DNA from: CAZSWR01 sp964610885
Lineage (GTDB): Bacteria > Bacteroidota > Ignavibacteria > Kapaibacteriales > UBA2268
Assembly (NCBI GenBank): GCA_964610885.1
Contig: CAZSWR010000109.1
Span: 1 to 10,148 of the forward strand
DNA: 10,148 nt
Direction of reading: 5' to 3'
Shown: in pieces, positions 1 through 6,758 of the stretch
Numbering within the stretch: position 1 is the first letter of the stretch
How the letters are laid out: every line of letters starts with the position of its first letter
Program-made: the position numbers and the translations under genes
Notes under the pieces: generated by a model
What the model was told of the DNA's origin: nothing
The model's input: the letters and a program-made list of their open reading frames with translations, nothing else
The model's database searches: none

Positions 1-789
1 GCCATCGCACTCGGCTATGAGCGAGAGTTCGGGCCAAGCGATCAGCTTCAGGCTGTCTGCCATTTTGTCGAATTCCTCATCTGTCCAGCGCACGAATCCC
101 CAATTCGGCATCCACGCGGCGTTATAAATCTCTTTAATGGTGGCGACGTCTTTGGCGAATTGGGTTTTGTCTTTGAAATCCACCTCGCGGATAGTGAGTT
201 TGTTGCGTTCGCGCAGTATGTTTTGCATACGGCGGAGTTTTTCGGAAGCAAATTCTTCGTAGGTTACGACGAATGCCAATAGGTTCTGTGCCAGTTTGAA
301 GCCGGCGTTGAGGACGAGTTTCTCGTAGTACGGAGGATTGTACGTCATCATGATTTTCGGCGGGCCGTCGAATCCCTCCACGAGGAGGCCGATTTCGTCG
401 TTCATCGACGGGTTCTCCGGGCCGCGGGCCACGGTCATCCCTTTGTCGCGGAGCCATTTACCGGCAACGTCGAAGAGGCCGTTGGCCACTTCTTGGTCGT
501 CCACGCATTCGAAGAATCCGAAGAATCCGACTTTGTCGTTGTGGGTTTTGTTGTGGTTGTCGTTCGTGATGGCAGCAATCCTACCGACGACTTCCCGGCC
601 GCTGACGGCGAGGTACATTTGGATGTCGCCATGCTTGTAGAACGGGTTTTTCTTTTTGGAAAGAATTTCCATCCTGTCCATGATCAGTGGCGGTACAAAG
701 TTGGGGTCGTCTTTGTAGAAATTCCATTGCGATTTGACGAAGCGCTTCATGTCTGACTTCGTAACAACGGGTACAATCTCAAATTTCAT
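1..789 (-). CDS. YghO-like GNAT-fold acyltransferase family protein, partial (3' end outside window)
   Basis: The frame is open from the ATG at 789-787 to the window edge, giving 263 residues with no stop. It resembles the YghO-like family of GNAT-fold (acyl-CoA N-acyltransferase) proteins. Matching segments are NPFYKHGDIQMYLAVSG (about 48-64), the GFFGFFE strand (88-94), RGPENPSMNDEIGLLVEGF (122-140) and YNPPYYEKLVLNAGF (150-164). The RGPENPS..E.GLLV..F block followed by YNPPYY is the strongest family sign. Full-length relatives have roughly 370-400 residues, so about a third is missing. No signal peptide or membrane segment is visible, so it is probably cytoplasmic. It is transcribed divergently from gyrB with a 282-base gap. 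There is no clear Shine-Dalgarno, only a weak AGG about nine bases before the ATG. The substrate is unknown; members of this fold move acyl groups from CoA or ACP to amines, but nothing here shows which. Confidence 0.8.
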   Translation of the reverse strand, partial: MKFEIVPVVTKSDMKRFVKSQWNFYKDDPNFVPPLIMDRMEILSKKKNPFYKHGDIQMYLAVSGREVVGRIAAITNDNHNKTHNDKVGFFGFFECVDDQEVANGLFDVAGKWLRDKGMTVARGPENPSMNDEIGLLVEGFDGPPKIMMTYNPPYYEKLVLNAGFKLAQNLLAFVVTYEEFASEKLRRMQNILRERNKLTIREVDFKDKTQFAKDVATIKEIYNAAWMPNWGFVRWTDEEFDKMADSLKLIAWPELSLIAECDG

Positions 790-868
790 CGTAAACCTAA
801 AAATGTTAGCTAAAACAATTAATGCAATATACAAAAAAAATGAAAACACCATTATCAAAATGTAGTGA

Positions 869-970
869 AAGGCGCTTTACGATGCTCAAGGCAGCCATTT
901 TGAAGCGTGCATTCCGGCACTCTCGCGCCACATGAAATCCGCCATGATTGCGGCGTGGAAAAGTTATTAA
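869..970 (+). other. GC-rich open patch in the gyrB upstream region, possible gene remnant
   Basis: Within the AT-rich 790-1071 spacer, the stretch from about 871 to 960 is markedly richer in G and C and is open for 33 codons (after the TGA at 866-868 to the TAA at 968-970). The reading has a protein-like look, for example HFEACIPALSRHMKSAMIAAW, but has no start codon near its beginning. The opposite strand is also partly open, with MADFMWRESAGMHASKWLP. I recognise neither product. It could be the decayed end of a lost gene, or chance. Confidence 0.2.
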
Positions 971-1031
971 CATTCCAAGGTATTATACTGAATCTCGGTC
1001 GATTTTCCACGATTTTCTCCGAAAAAATTGT

Positions 1032-1039
1032 TATCTTTG
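1032..1039 (+). promoter_or_regulatory. Bacteroidota-type -7 promoter element of gyrB
   Basis: TATCTTTG is an exact match to the TAnnTTTG -7 element of the primary sigma factor in Bacteroidota. It lies 32 bases before the gyrB ATG. The matching -33 TTTG is not evident: only T-rich runs at 1003-1006 and 1013-1016 are near the expected place. The implied transcription start is about 1046, giving a short leader. Confidence 0.45.
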
Positions 1040-1071
1040 TAGTTTGTTATTGAAACAATTGACATGAGAAT

Positions 1072-3111
1072 ATGGAAGAGCAAATAATCAACGAAGAAAT
1101 GATTTTTGACGACGAGCAGCCGATTTCAGCATCGCATGCCTTCGACGTTACAGCAAGCTACGACGAAGACAGCATCAAGGTGCTCGAAGGCCTCGAAGCC
1201 GTTAGGAAACGCCCGGCTATGTATATCGGCGACATCGGCGAACGCGGACTGCATCACCTGATTCAGGAAGTTGTGGACAACGCGATCGATGAATCGCTCG
1301 CCGGCTTTTGTAAGAATATTGTCGTTACGCTGCACACCGATGGCTCTTGCTCGGTGGACGACGATGGCCGCGGTATCCCAACCGGCCTGCATCCCGTGAA
1401 GCAAATATCGACGCTCGAAGTGGTTATGTGCACTCTCCACGCAGGCGGCAAATTTGATGACTCTTCATACAAAGTGTCTGGCGGCCTCCATGGCGTCGGT
1501 GTTTCTTGCGTTAACGCACTTTCGTCCGATACTCAGGTTACTGTCTATCGCGAGGGCAAAGTGCACGTACAAAACTATTCGTGTGGCGTCCCGGTAACCA
1601 AGGTCGAAGCCAAAGGCAATACAAGCCGAACCGGTACTGTGGTTAGGTTCTTGCCCGATGCCTCGATTTTCCGCGCCACTGTGTTCAAATTTAGTAAAGT
1701 CAGCGAAAGGCTTCGCGAACTCGCCTTCCTGAACCCGAAGGTAACGATTACGCTCATCGACGAACGCGAAAACCTTAGCGAAACATATCATTACAATGGC
1801 GGTTTGGTGGACTTCGTCAAATACGTCGACAGCTCTCTGAACGCCATCACAAAGCCAATCCACATTACTGGCGAAGGAGTTACCGATACCGGCAAACAAG
1901 TCGTAATCGAAATCTGCTTCCAGTACAATACCGGGTACAACGAAAACGTGCTCTCATATGTCAATAATATTAACACGATCGAGGGCGGCACCCACGTTTC
2001 CGGCTTCCGATCTGCGCTCACTCGCACGCTGAACTCCTACGCCACCACAAACAAACTATCGAAAGTTTCGCTTGGCGGCGACGATTTCCGCGAGGGACTG
2101 ACGGCAATCGTATCGGCAATGGTGCCAGATCCGCAGTTCGAAGGCCAGACCAAAACCAAACTTGGCAATGGCGACGTGGACGGCATCGTCCGCGCAATCG
2201 TGAACGAAAAGCTTGGGATATTTTTGGACCAAAACCCGACCCAAGCCAAGAAGATTATTGAAAAGGCTACTCTGGCCGCCGAAGCCCGCGCCGCCGCAAG
2301 GAAATCGCGCGAATTGGTGCGCCGCAAGAATGCACTCGAATCCTCAACGCTGCCCGGCAAGCTGGCCGACTGCTCGCTTCGGACGCCCGAGGATTGCGAA
2401 GTGTTCATCGTCGAAGGTGATTCGGCTGGTGGATCGGCCAAGCAGGGCCGCGACCGCCGCTTCCAAGCCATTCTGCCGCTGAAAGGTAAAATCCTGAACG
2501 TGCAGAAAGCTCGCCTCTCGAAAATTTTGGAAAATGACGAAATCAGGGCCATCTTTACGGCTATCGGTTGCGGTTTCGACGAAGACTTCGACCCGGACAA
2601 ATCACGCTACGGCAAGATTATCCTCATGGCTGATGCCGACGTTGATGGTTCGCACATCCGCACGCTGCTGATGACACTTTTCTTCTCGTACATGCGCGAC
2701 TTGATCGTTAAGGGCAAACTCTACATTGCCCAACCGCCACTGTACAAACTGAAAAAAGGCAAACACGAATACTACGCATACAACGACGCCGAAAGGGACG
2801 AGATTATCCAACGCATTCGCAAAGACGCCGCCACACGGAAAGGCCTGAGCGAAGAGGCAATCGAAGAAATGTCCGAAGCCGCCAACGCAGACGGAATTGT
2901 GATCTCCCGATTCAAAGGTCTCGGCGAGATGAATCCCGAACAACTTTGGGACACAACCATGAACCCCGAATCGCGTACGTTGCTTCAGGTTACAATCGAA
3001 AGCGCCGCCGAAGCAGCCGTCGTCTTCGAGATGCTGATGGGCGACAAGGTGGAACCACGCCGCGAATTCATCGAAAAGAATGCACAGTACGTGAAGAACC
3101 TCGATATTTAG
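1072..3111 (+). CDS. gyrB: DNA gyrase subunit B
   Basis: Complete 679-residue ATPase subunit of DNA gyrase, which with GyrA introduces negative supercoils into DNA in the cytoplasm. The GHKL ATPase domain shows VVDNAIDESL (67-76, catalytic Glu at 66), DDDGRGIP (96-103) and GGLHGVGVSCVNA (137-149). The transducer domain carries the QTK loop (359-361). The TOPRIM domain has EGDSAGGSAKQGRDR (448-462; Glu449) and ADADVDGSHIR (520-530; Asp521, Asp523). The C-terminal signature RFKGLGEMNPEQLW spans 613-626. LPGKLADC before EGDSAGG and the motif order favour GyrB over ParE. It lacks the long insertion found in gammaproteobacterial GyrB. The first 28 residues are an acidic extension before the conserved YDEDSIKVLEGLEAVRKRP; Met10 is an alternative start. 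No Shine-Dalgarno is visible. It appears to be a single-gene transcript, with a terminator 25 bases after the stop. Confidence 0.98.
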   Translation: MEEQIINEEMIFDDEQPISASHAFDVTASYDEDSIKVLEGLEAVRKRPAMYIGDIGERGLHHLIQEVVDNAIDESLAGFCKNIVVTLHTDGSCSVDDDGRGIPTGLHPVKQISTLEVVMCTLHAGGKFDDSSYKVSGGLHGVGVSCVNALSSDTQVTVYREGKVHVQNYSCGVPVTKVEAKGNTSRTGTVVRFLPDASIFRATVFKFSKVSERLRELAFLNPKVTITLIDERENLSETYHYNGGLVDFVKYVDSSLNAITKPIHITGEGVTDTGKQVVIEICFQYNTGYNENVLSYVNNINTIEGGTHVSGFRSALTRTLNSYATTNKLSKVSLGGDDFREGLTAIVSAMVPDPQFEGQTKTKLGNGDVDGIVRAIVNEKLGIFLDQNPTQAKKIIEKATLAAEARAAARKSRELVRRKNALESSTLPGKLADCSLRTPEDCEVFIVEGDSAGGSAKQGRDRRFQAILPLKGKILNVQKARLSKILENDEIRAIFTAIGCGFDEDFDPDKSRYGKIILMADADVDGSHIRTLLMTLFFSYMRDLIVKGKLYIAQPPLYKLKKGKHEYYAYNDAERDEIIQRIRKDAATRKGLSEEAIEEMSEAANADGIVISRFKGLGEMNPEQLWDTTMNPESRTLLQVTIESAAEAAVVFEMLMGDKVEPRREFIEKNAQYVKNLDI

Positions 3112-3136
3112 TACATATTAGTTTAAAGCTAAAATT

Positions 3137-3175
3137 AAAAGCTCTAACCGACACGAATGTTCGATTAGAGCTTTT
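3137..3175 (+). terminator. Intrinsic terminator of gyrB
   Basis: AAAAGCTCTAA (3137-3147) pairs perfectly with TTAGAGCTTTT (3165-3175). The inner bases CGACA and TGTTCG can extend the stem, leaving a CGAA loop. The right arm ends in a T run that continues as TTTTATTTG. The A run on the left could also give some termination in the opposite direction. Confidence 0.8.
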
Positions 3176-3203
3176 ATTTGTTTATTGTGCCTTATTCGGT
3201 AAT

Positions 3204-3272
3204 ACTCTTATCCGATGACTCTGGGCATTCATTCGTAATTGACATAGTTACGTTGTTAGTCATCGGATGAGT
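3204..3272. repeat. Dispersed palindrome family ATCCGATGACT, long-loop copy
   Basis: ATCCGATGACT (3210-3220) and AGTCATCGGAT (3258-3268) are perfect inverse complements separated by 37 bases. The outer flanks ACTCTT and GAGT partly continue the pairing. The same arms and the following CTCTG.GC bases recur at 3789-3831, so this copy looks like the same element with about 30 extra bases in its loop. Confidence 0.7.
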
Positions 3273-3310
3273 AAAGAAGCAGTTCATGCAAGTTATTATT
3301 GCGGATTTGT

Positions 3311-3431
3311 ACCGCGCGAGCGGTTGTTGTATTATATGCTACATGAATCAACCAAATTTATTAAACATTCGCTACGCGAAATCTCTTATTAATAAACGCA
3401 ATTTGCTACAATTTAACAACCGCTATGCGGT
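3311..3431. repeat. Cluster of nested small hairpins with CGC/GCG stems
   Basis: Three short stem-loops sit within 121 bases: ACCGC-GCGA-GCGGT (3311-3324), TTCGC-TAC-GCGAA (3368-3380) and ACCGC-TAT-GCGGT (3419-3431). The first and last are also inverse complements of each other through GCGGTTGTT (3320-3328) and AACAACCGC (3415-3423). The middle one is enclosed by TTTATTAA (3357-3364) and TTAATAAA (3389-3396). The whole stretch could fold as one branched structure. It could be a repeat of REP/MITE type or a structured RNA. Confidence 0.5.
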
Positions 3432-3468
3432 ATAATAAGTTGGTGTGATGATTGCTTATTTTCCAGAT

Positions 3469-3493
3469 GTAGGGGCGGGTTCCAAACCCGCCC
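3469..3493. repeat. GC-rich palindrome, GTAGGGGC family, copy 1
   Basis: GGGCGGGTT (3473-3481) pairs with AACCCGCCC (3485-3493) over a three-base loop, preceded by GTAG. No T run follows, so it is unlikely to be a simple terminator. Its beginning matches the palindrome at 9005-9027. Confidence 0.7.
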
Positions 3494-3578
3494 GAGAGTA
3501 TAATTTATATGGTACAACGTATGATATTAAGGAGAGAAAAATAACATTTTCAACTCATTCTGGTGGGCTGCATGAAAA

Positions 3579-3600
3579 GGGGCACGGCACGCCGTGCCCC
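3579..3600. repeat. GC-rich palindrome, GGGGCACGGC
   Basis: GGGGCACGGC (3579-3588) and GCCGTGCCCC (3591-3600) are perfect inverse complements with AC between them. This is a 22-base almost uninterrupted palindrome in an AT-rich context. It shares the GGGGC outer end with the palindromes at 3469 and 9005, but the core differs. Confidence 0.7.
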
Positions 3601-3788
3601 TGCGAACTCAGGCAACACTGAATAAACTTATTACATTCCCAAACCTTCATAGCGCCCGAGAATCCAACCCATAAAAAATTACCATATTATCTTATTAAAT
3701 ACAAGTAAATAAGGTTACAATGTATGTTTTTAAATAATACCACTATGACTATTAAGGTAGGGAAAGGTGATAAGGTTTTTCTAAGCCT

Positions 3789-3831
3789 ATCACTCATCCG
3801 ATGGCTCTGTGCCAGTCATCGGATGAGTGAT
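3789..3831. repeat. Dispersed palindrome family ATCCGATGACT, compact copy
   Basis: The left arm is ATCACTCATCCGATGGCT (3789-3806) and the right arm is AGTCATCGGATGAGTGAT (3814-3831): 17 of 18 positions pair, the other being G-T. The loop is seven bases. It lies 39 bases beyond the stop codon of the receptor gene but lacks a T run on either strand, so a terminator role is uncertain. It is related to the copy at 3204-3272. Confidence 0.75.
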
Positions 3832-3870
3832 TACAATTGTCACCATCAATCAATGCAGCCAAAGAATCGA

Positions 3871-4872
3871 CTATACATTCAAATTGCCTCTCGATATGCT
3901 TTCAGCCATCCTGACAGCGCCCTGCAATGGCCTGACGATTATTCTACGGATCATTGCCCAGAGCACTAAGGAGATTAGGACAAAAATAACAATCGAGATT
4001 CCTCCGATGCTATATAAAATCAGGTTCTTGCTGTCTTGAGCAGACCTCAGTGATTTCCCGGAGAAGAGCATTCCGATAACTTCACCATCTGGACCCAACA
4101 GTGGCGCGTACGCAGTTATGTGGGCTTGCCCCAGAATTTCTGCTTCGCCCGTGAATTCTTTCTTTTGTTTCAGTACTGTTTCGGCCACCTCGGGGGCAGA
4201 TTTCGTACCGATATTGCGCTCGCCTTTATCGTTTTTGATGGTGGTCGATAGGCGGGTGTCGCCAAGGAAAACAGTGAAATCTGCGTTGAATTGCTTTTTC
4301 ATTTCGTCCACGAGGTTGTGGTTGTTGTCCAGACGCAAACCCGTCGAAGCGCAGCCAATGATCTTGCCTGTCTCGTCAAAAATTGGAGCGCCGGCCCTGA
4401 CGGCCAGTTTGATCTGCGAACCGGTTTCGACTGCGGCAATTGGTTTCCCTGTGAGGGCAGTTTTGACATTGAACTGATTATCGACCTTGTCTCCGAATTT
4501 CTCGAAGTCGTATGAGCGGACGATAACGTTAGCGTTCGCATCCGAAACGGTCAGGTATTCGGCATTCATTTCTTTCACCAATTTCTTGCTGGCCTCGAAG
4601 ACAGCTTTCCTGTCGTTGGCCTTGATGGCTCTGATAAGCTCATAGTTACCGGCAAAACCGCAAGCGAGTTGGAACATTTGTGTCTTCCTCTGTTCGACTT
4701 CGTTTTTGATGCCATTTGTTGCAATTTCCATTTCGGATTCGGTCGATTTGGAAACATAATCCATCAGTAGCAAGGACATTGCTACCATAATCAAAGCGAC
4801 CAACACACCCATCAAGGCGAGTGTAGCAGATATAATTTTCCCACCTATTTTCATTTTATCAAAGAATTTCAT
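3871..4872 (-). CDS. Cache-domain chemoreceptor-like protein, ends inside HAMP (truncated)
   Basis: The 333-residue product has the front half of a methyl-accepting chemotaxis receptor. Membrane segment 1 is at about 13-37, a periplasmic Cache-type sensor with small-molecule-binding architecture at about 45-275 (YLTVSDANANVIVRSYD and APIFDETGKIIGCASTGLRLD are typical strands), and membrane segment 2 at about 283-308. The beginning of HAMP (RRIIVRPLQGAVRMAESISR) is followed by GNLNV and a stop. The second HAMP helix and the whole methyl-accepting, CheA-contacting domain are absent, and none of the three frames in the next 170 bases encodes them. I place the start at Met 4872, nine codons inside the longest frame, because a strong GGAGGAG precedes it and MKFFDKMKIGGKI is a usual receptor N-terminus. 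It is probably a degraded receptor, less likely a stand-alone sensor or a decoy. The ligand is unknown. Confidence 0.75.
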   Translation of the reverse strand: MKFFDKMKIGGKIISATLALMGVLVALIMVAMSLLLMDYVSKSTESEMEIATNGIKNEVEQRKTQMFQLACGFAGNYELIRAIKANDRKAVFEASKKLVKEMNAEYLTVSDANANVIVRSYDFEKFGDKVDNQFNVKTALTGKPIAAVETGSQIKLAVRAGAPIFDETGKIIGCASTGLRLDNNHNLVDEMKKQFNADFTVFLGDTRLSTTIKNDKGERNIGTKSAPEVAETVLKQKKEFTGEAEILGQAHITAYAPLLGPDGEVIGMLFSGKSLRSAQDSKNLILYSIGGISIVIFVLISLVLWAMIRRIIVRPLQGAVRMAESISRGNLNV

Positions 4873-4877
4873 TTTGG

Positions 4878-4884
4878 CTCCTCC
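4878..4884 (-). promoter_or_regulatory. Strong ribosome binding site deciding the receptor start
   Basis: GGAGGAG on the minus strand with a five-base spacer to the ATG at 4872-4870. This favours Met 4872 over the upstream Met at 4899, which has no such site. Confidence 0.8.
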
Positions 4885-4908
4885 ACAATATGTTTTCAAT
4901 ACGTTTTT

Positions 4909-4916
4909 TTATCGGT
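4909..4916 (-). promoter_or_regulatory. Possible sigma-28 (FliA-type) -10 element of the receptor gene
   Basis: On the minus strand ACCGATAA differs by one base from the flagellar/chemotaxis sigma factor -10 consensus GCCGATAA, and lies 36 bases before the chosen ATG. Fifteen bases upstream the expected TAAA is TTTA, a poor match. It would suit a chemoreceptor, but the evidence is one half-site. Confidence 0.25.
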
Positions 4917-5246
4917 TCTTTTGTAAAAAAATAAATATATGAAAATGTTTATTGTGAAAAAAGAAATAATTCATAGTGTAATGTAATATAGATTGGGTGT
5001 AAAAATGAACAATATTCTAAGATTAAAACTCAATAAGCATATATCAAACAATGAATTATGGTCGCCGCTGATGATGGTTGATACAAAACATTCATTCACA
5101 ACGAATAATTAATAGCATTCATAATATAAACTGAATTTGTGATTTGGCGTGTTTGGTCGTGCCCTGTTGTGCTCTTCTCTGGCTCGAAGTAGCATCTCGA
5201 TATGTATTGTTATGGCAAATGGCCTGGGTGATTATTCCTGAGGGTT

Positions 5247-5284
5247 AAAAAAATAGCATACGTATTTATTAAACGTATGCTATT
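5247..5284 (-). terminator. Intrinsic terminator of the threonine dehydrogenase gene
   Basis: On the minus strand AATAGCATACGT pairs perfectly with ACGTATGCTATT across a nine-base AT loop, followed by a run of seven T (5253-5247). It starts 23 bases after the stop codon at 5308. Confidence 0.85.
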
Positions 5285-5307
5285 ATATAGAAAGGGTAAA
5301 AATAGTT

Positions 5308-6270
5308 TTATATTAAACCTTTTTTGTGTTTGTCGCTGAGGCGATCGATCATGTCTTTGACCATTTCGCGAAGGCCGAACTTGGGCGCCCAGTCCCATTC
5401 GTTGCGTGCGCAAGTGTCGTCGATGGAGTGCGTCCAGCTTTCGGCAATCTTCTGGCGGAAATCGGGTTTGTATTCGATTTGGAATTCGGGGATGAACTCG
5501 CGAATGGCTTCGGCCAGCTGCGCCGGGGTGAAGCTCATTGCGGCAACGTTGAATCCGCTGTGGTGCTCGAGGCGCGAGAAATCTGCTGTGGCCAGATCGA
5601 TAGTGGCCTTGAGGCAATCGGGCATATACATCATCGGGAGCATTGCGTCTTCCTTCAGGAAGCATGTGTATTTCTTGGTTTTAACGGCTTCGTAGAAGAT
5701 TTCGACTGCGTAGTCCGTGGTGCCGCCGCCGGGGAGTGTCTCCGAAGAGATGATGCCCGGGTAGCGAAGGCCTCGGCAATCGAGTCCGAATTTCTGGACA
5801 TAATAGTCGCAGAGCAATTCGCCGGCCACTTTCGTAACGCCGTACATTGTGGTGGGTTGCAGCACGCTGTCTTGGGGAGTATTTTCCTGTTCGACGTTGC
5901 CGCCCCAGACGGCCATCGAGCTGGGGATAATGATGCGATCGAGTTTTTGTTCGACGCCGATTTCGAGCATGTTGATGCTGCCTGTCATGTTGACGTTCCA
6001 GCAGAGCATCGGATTTTTCTCGCCGACGGCGGAGAGGATGGCTGCCAGATGAAAGACCGAGTCAATATTATATTTTTTGATTATTTCGCGAATTGCTTCC
6101 GGATTGGTAACGTCTGCGGATTGGAAAGGCCCAGTTTCTTCGATTGCTTTCGTTGGCGTGGGGCGAATGTCGCTAGCGATAACGTTTTCGCCGCCGAAGC
6201 GCTTACGAAGTTCCAAAACCAGCTCCGAGCCTATCTGCCCGAGAGCGCCTGTAACGAGTATTTTTTTCAT
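5308..6270 (-). CDS. tdh: L-threonine 3-dehydrogenase, SDR (NAD-dependent epimerase-like) type
   Basis: Complete 320-residue enzyme of the extended short-chain dehydrogenase family. It most likely oxidises L-threonine with NAD+ to 2-amino-3-ketobutyrate, the first step of threonine breakdown to glycine and acetyl-CoA, in the cytoplasm. The Rossmann motif is GALGQIG (8-14), with Asp34 placed to bind the NAD ribose. Catalytic Ser is in IPSSMAVWG (115-123) and the YxxxK pair is Tyr143 and Lys147. RYPGIIS (169-175), PGGGTTDYAVEIF (180-192) and LPMMYMPDCLKATIDL (211-226) distinguish this from UDP-sugar epimerases and match the SDR-type threonine dehydrogenases of Flavobacteria and animals. It is unrelated in fold to the zinc-dependent E. 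coli Tdh. It is followed by a terminator, and no ketobutyrate ligase (kbl) gene is adjacent. No Shine-Dalgarno precedes the ATG. Confidence 0.88.
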   Translation of the reverse strand: MKKILVTGALGQIGSELVLELRKRFGGENVIASDIRPTPTKAIEETGPFQSADVTNPEAIREIIKKYNIDSVFHLAAILSAVGEKNPMLCWNVNMTGSINMLEIGVEQKLDRIIIPSSMAVWGGNVEQENTPQDSVLQPTTMYGVTKVAGELLCDYYVQKFGLDCRGLRYPGIISSETLPGGGTTDYAVEIFYEAVKTKKYTCFLKEDAMLPMMYMPDCLKATIDLATADFSRLEHHSGFNVAAMSFTPAQLAEAIREFIPEFQIEYKPDFRQKIAESWTHSIDDTCARNEWDWAPKFGLREMVKDMIDRLSDKHKKGLI

Positions 6271-6420
6271 AATTCAATCAGCAAATAAAGTTAGAAAACT
6301 CATTCAATTCAAAAAACAAATTTACGGAAAAATTCTATGCTTCGGGCATTGAATATTTGAACAATTTGTATTATTGGCTCTTCGAGCGCTGCGTACGAAA
6401 TTGTACATTATTTGCAACAA

Positions 6421-6434
6421 TGGGTTTCAACCCA
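6421..6434. repeat. Small palindrome TGGGTT-TC-AACCCA
   Basis: Six-base arms with a two-base centre (TGGGTT at 6421-6426, AACCCA at 6429-6434), embedded in AT-rich sequence. There is a single copy here. It resembles the short intergenic palindromes elsewhere in the window. Confidence 0.45.
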
Positions 6435-6556
6435 CTGCATACGTCGCGGCAAGTCATTGAAAAATCGACAAATCCCCCAACCCCCTTTTTCAAATGGGGC
6501 TAAAGAGAATATTCGCGTAAAGCACTGAAATTATTAGAGAAAGGAATATTCCCGAA

Positions 6557-6576
6557 CCCACGTGTTAACCCGTGGG
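6557..6576. repeat. Palindrome CCCACG ... CGTGGG
   Basis: CCCACG (6557-6562) pairs with CGTGGG (6571-6576) around TGTTAACC, which itself contains the palindrome GTTAAC. There is no T run beyond it, so it is not an evident terminator. Confidence 0.5.
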
Positions 6577-6622
6577 AAGGCACAGCAATACTGATTCAAC
6601 AGGCTCCTAAGAGCATGAAGAT

Positions 6623-6648
6623 GAGATTCCCGCCTTCGTGGGAATGAC
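6623..6648. repeat. TTCCCGC/GCGGGAA intergenic repeat, copy 1 (reverse orientation)
   Basis: GAGATTCCCGCC, TTC and GTGGGAATGAC in series form a stem with one mismatched pair. Read on the minus strand it begins GTCATTCCCACG and is the same 26-base unit as 8866-8891, with one base changed. Confidence 0.75.
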
Positions 6649-6693
6649 TAAGCTGTTGTTTAACTTGAAAACGATATATGCAGCCCGGTCTGC

Positions 6694-6738
6694 AAAAAAA
6701 GTAAAAGGATAAACGAAGATGAATTCATTTATCCTTTT
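6694..6738 (-). terminator. Intrinsic terminator of the lipoprotein gene
   Basis: On the minus strand AAAAGGATAAA (6738-6728) pairs perfectly with TTTATCCTTTT (6713-6703), followed by AC and seven T (6700-6694). The loop includes ATGAATTCAT. It begins 20 bases after the stop codon at 6759. Confidence 0.85.
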
Positions 6739-6758
6739 AATTAAAACTGTTAAGACAA

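Larger units (their letters stand above)
3112..3870. other. Gene-free, hairpin-rich spacer between gyrB and the receptor gene
   Basis: In 759 bases I find no supportable gene. The background is AT-rich and contains, in order, the gyrB terminator, a long-loop copy of the ATCCGATGACT palindrome, a cluster of nested small hairpins (about 3311-3431), two GC-rich palindromes (3469-3493 and 3579-3600) and a compact copy of the first palindrome (3789-3831). The open frame starting at 3724 runs antisense into the receptor gene and is not convincing. No tRNA-like clover leaf was seen. Confidence 0.7.
4873..5307. other. AT-rich spacer between receptor and dehydrogenase genes
   Basis: The half nearest the receptor is strongly AT-rich and holds its ribosome binding site and possible promoter. 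A 35-codon frame at 5005-5112 (+) lacks a ribosome binding site and is not supported. A less AT-rich patch at about 5145-5240 has no recognisable coding or RNA signature. The dehydrogenase terminator is at 5247-5284. Confidence 0.6.
6271..6758. other. Palindrome-rich spacer before the dehydrogenase gene
   Basis: This 488-base stretch has no supportable gene. It should hold the dehydrogenase promoter; TAACTTTA at 6292-6285 (minus strand) is a one-mismatch candidate for the -7 element. Further out are palindromes at 6421-6434, 6557-6576 and 6623-6648, a C-rich then G-rich stretch at about 6473-6499, a small TGCAG/CTGCA hairpin (6679-6694) and the lipoprotein terminator (6694-6738). Confidence 0.6.

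Noticed and set aside
1072..3111. Topoisomerase IV subunit ParE
   Set aside because: The motif set LPGKLADC...EGDSAGGSAKQGRDR and the C-terminal signature fit GyrB better.
3789..3831. Terminator for the receptor gene
   Set aside because: The stem is strong but no T run follows on the minus strand, and the arms recur at 3204-3272, so it is better described as a repeat.
3204..3831. The two palindromes as ends of a mobile element enclosing 3204-3831
   Set aside because: Each copy is itself a complete inverted repeat, and no transposase or target duplication is visible between or beside them.
3724..3969. An 81-codon plus-strand frame in the spacer before the receptor
   Set aside because: No ribosome binding site, it overlaps the receptor 3' end in antisense, and it crosses the palindromic repeat; the product is not recognisable.
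5005..5112. A 35-codon plus-strand frame in the AT-rich spacer
   Set aside because: No ribosome binding site or recognisable product; such frames are expected by chance in AT-rich DNA.
5308..6270. UDP-glucose 4-epimerase
   Set aside because: The fold is shared, but PGGGTTDYAVEIF and LPMMYMPD point to the threonine dehydrogenase subgroup, and no sugar-nucleotide genes are nearby.
5326..6288. A 320-codon open frame on the plus strand opposite the dehydrogenase gene
   Set aside because: It mirrors the real gene codon for codon on the other strand; the product has no family features, and the minus-strand reading is a clear dehydrogenase.
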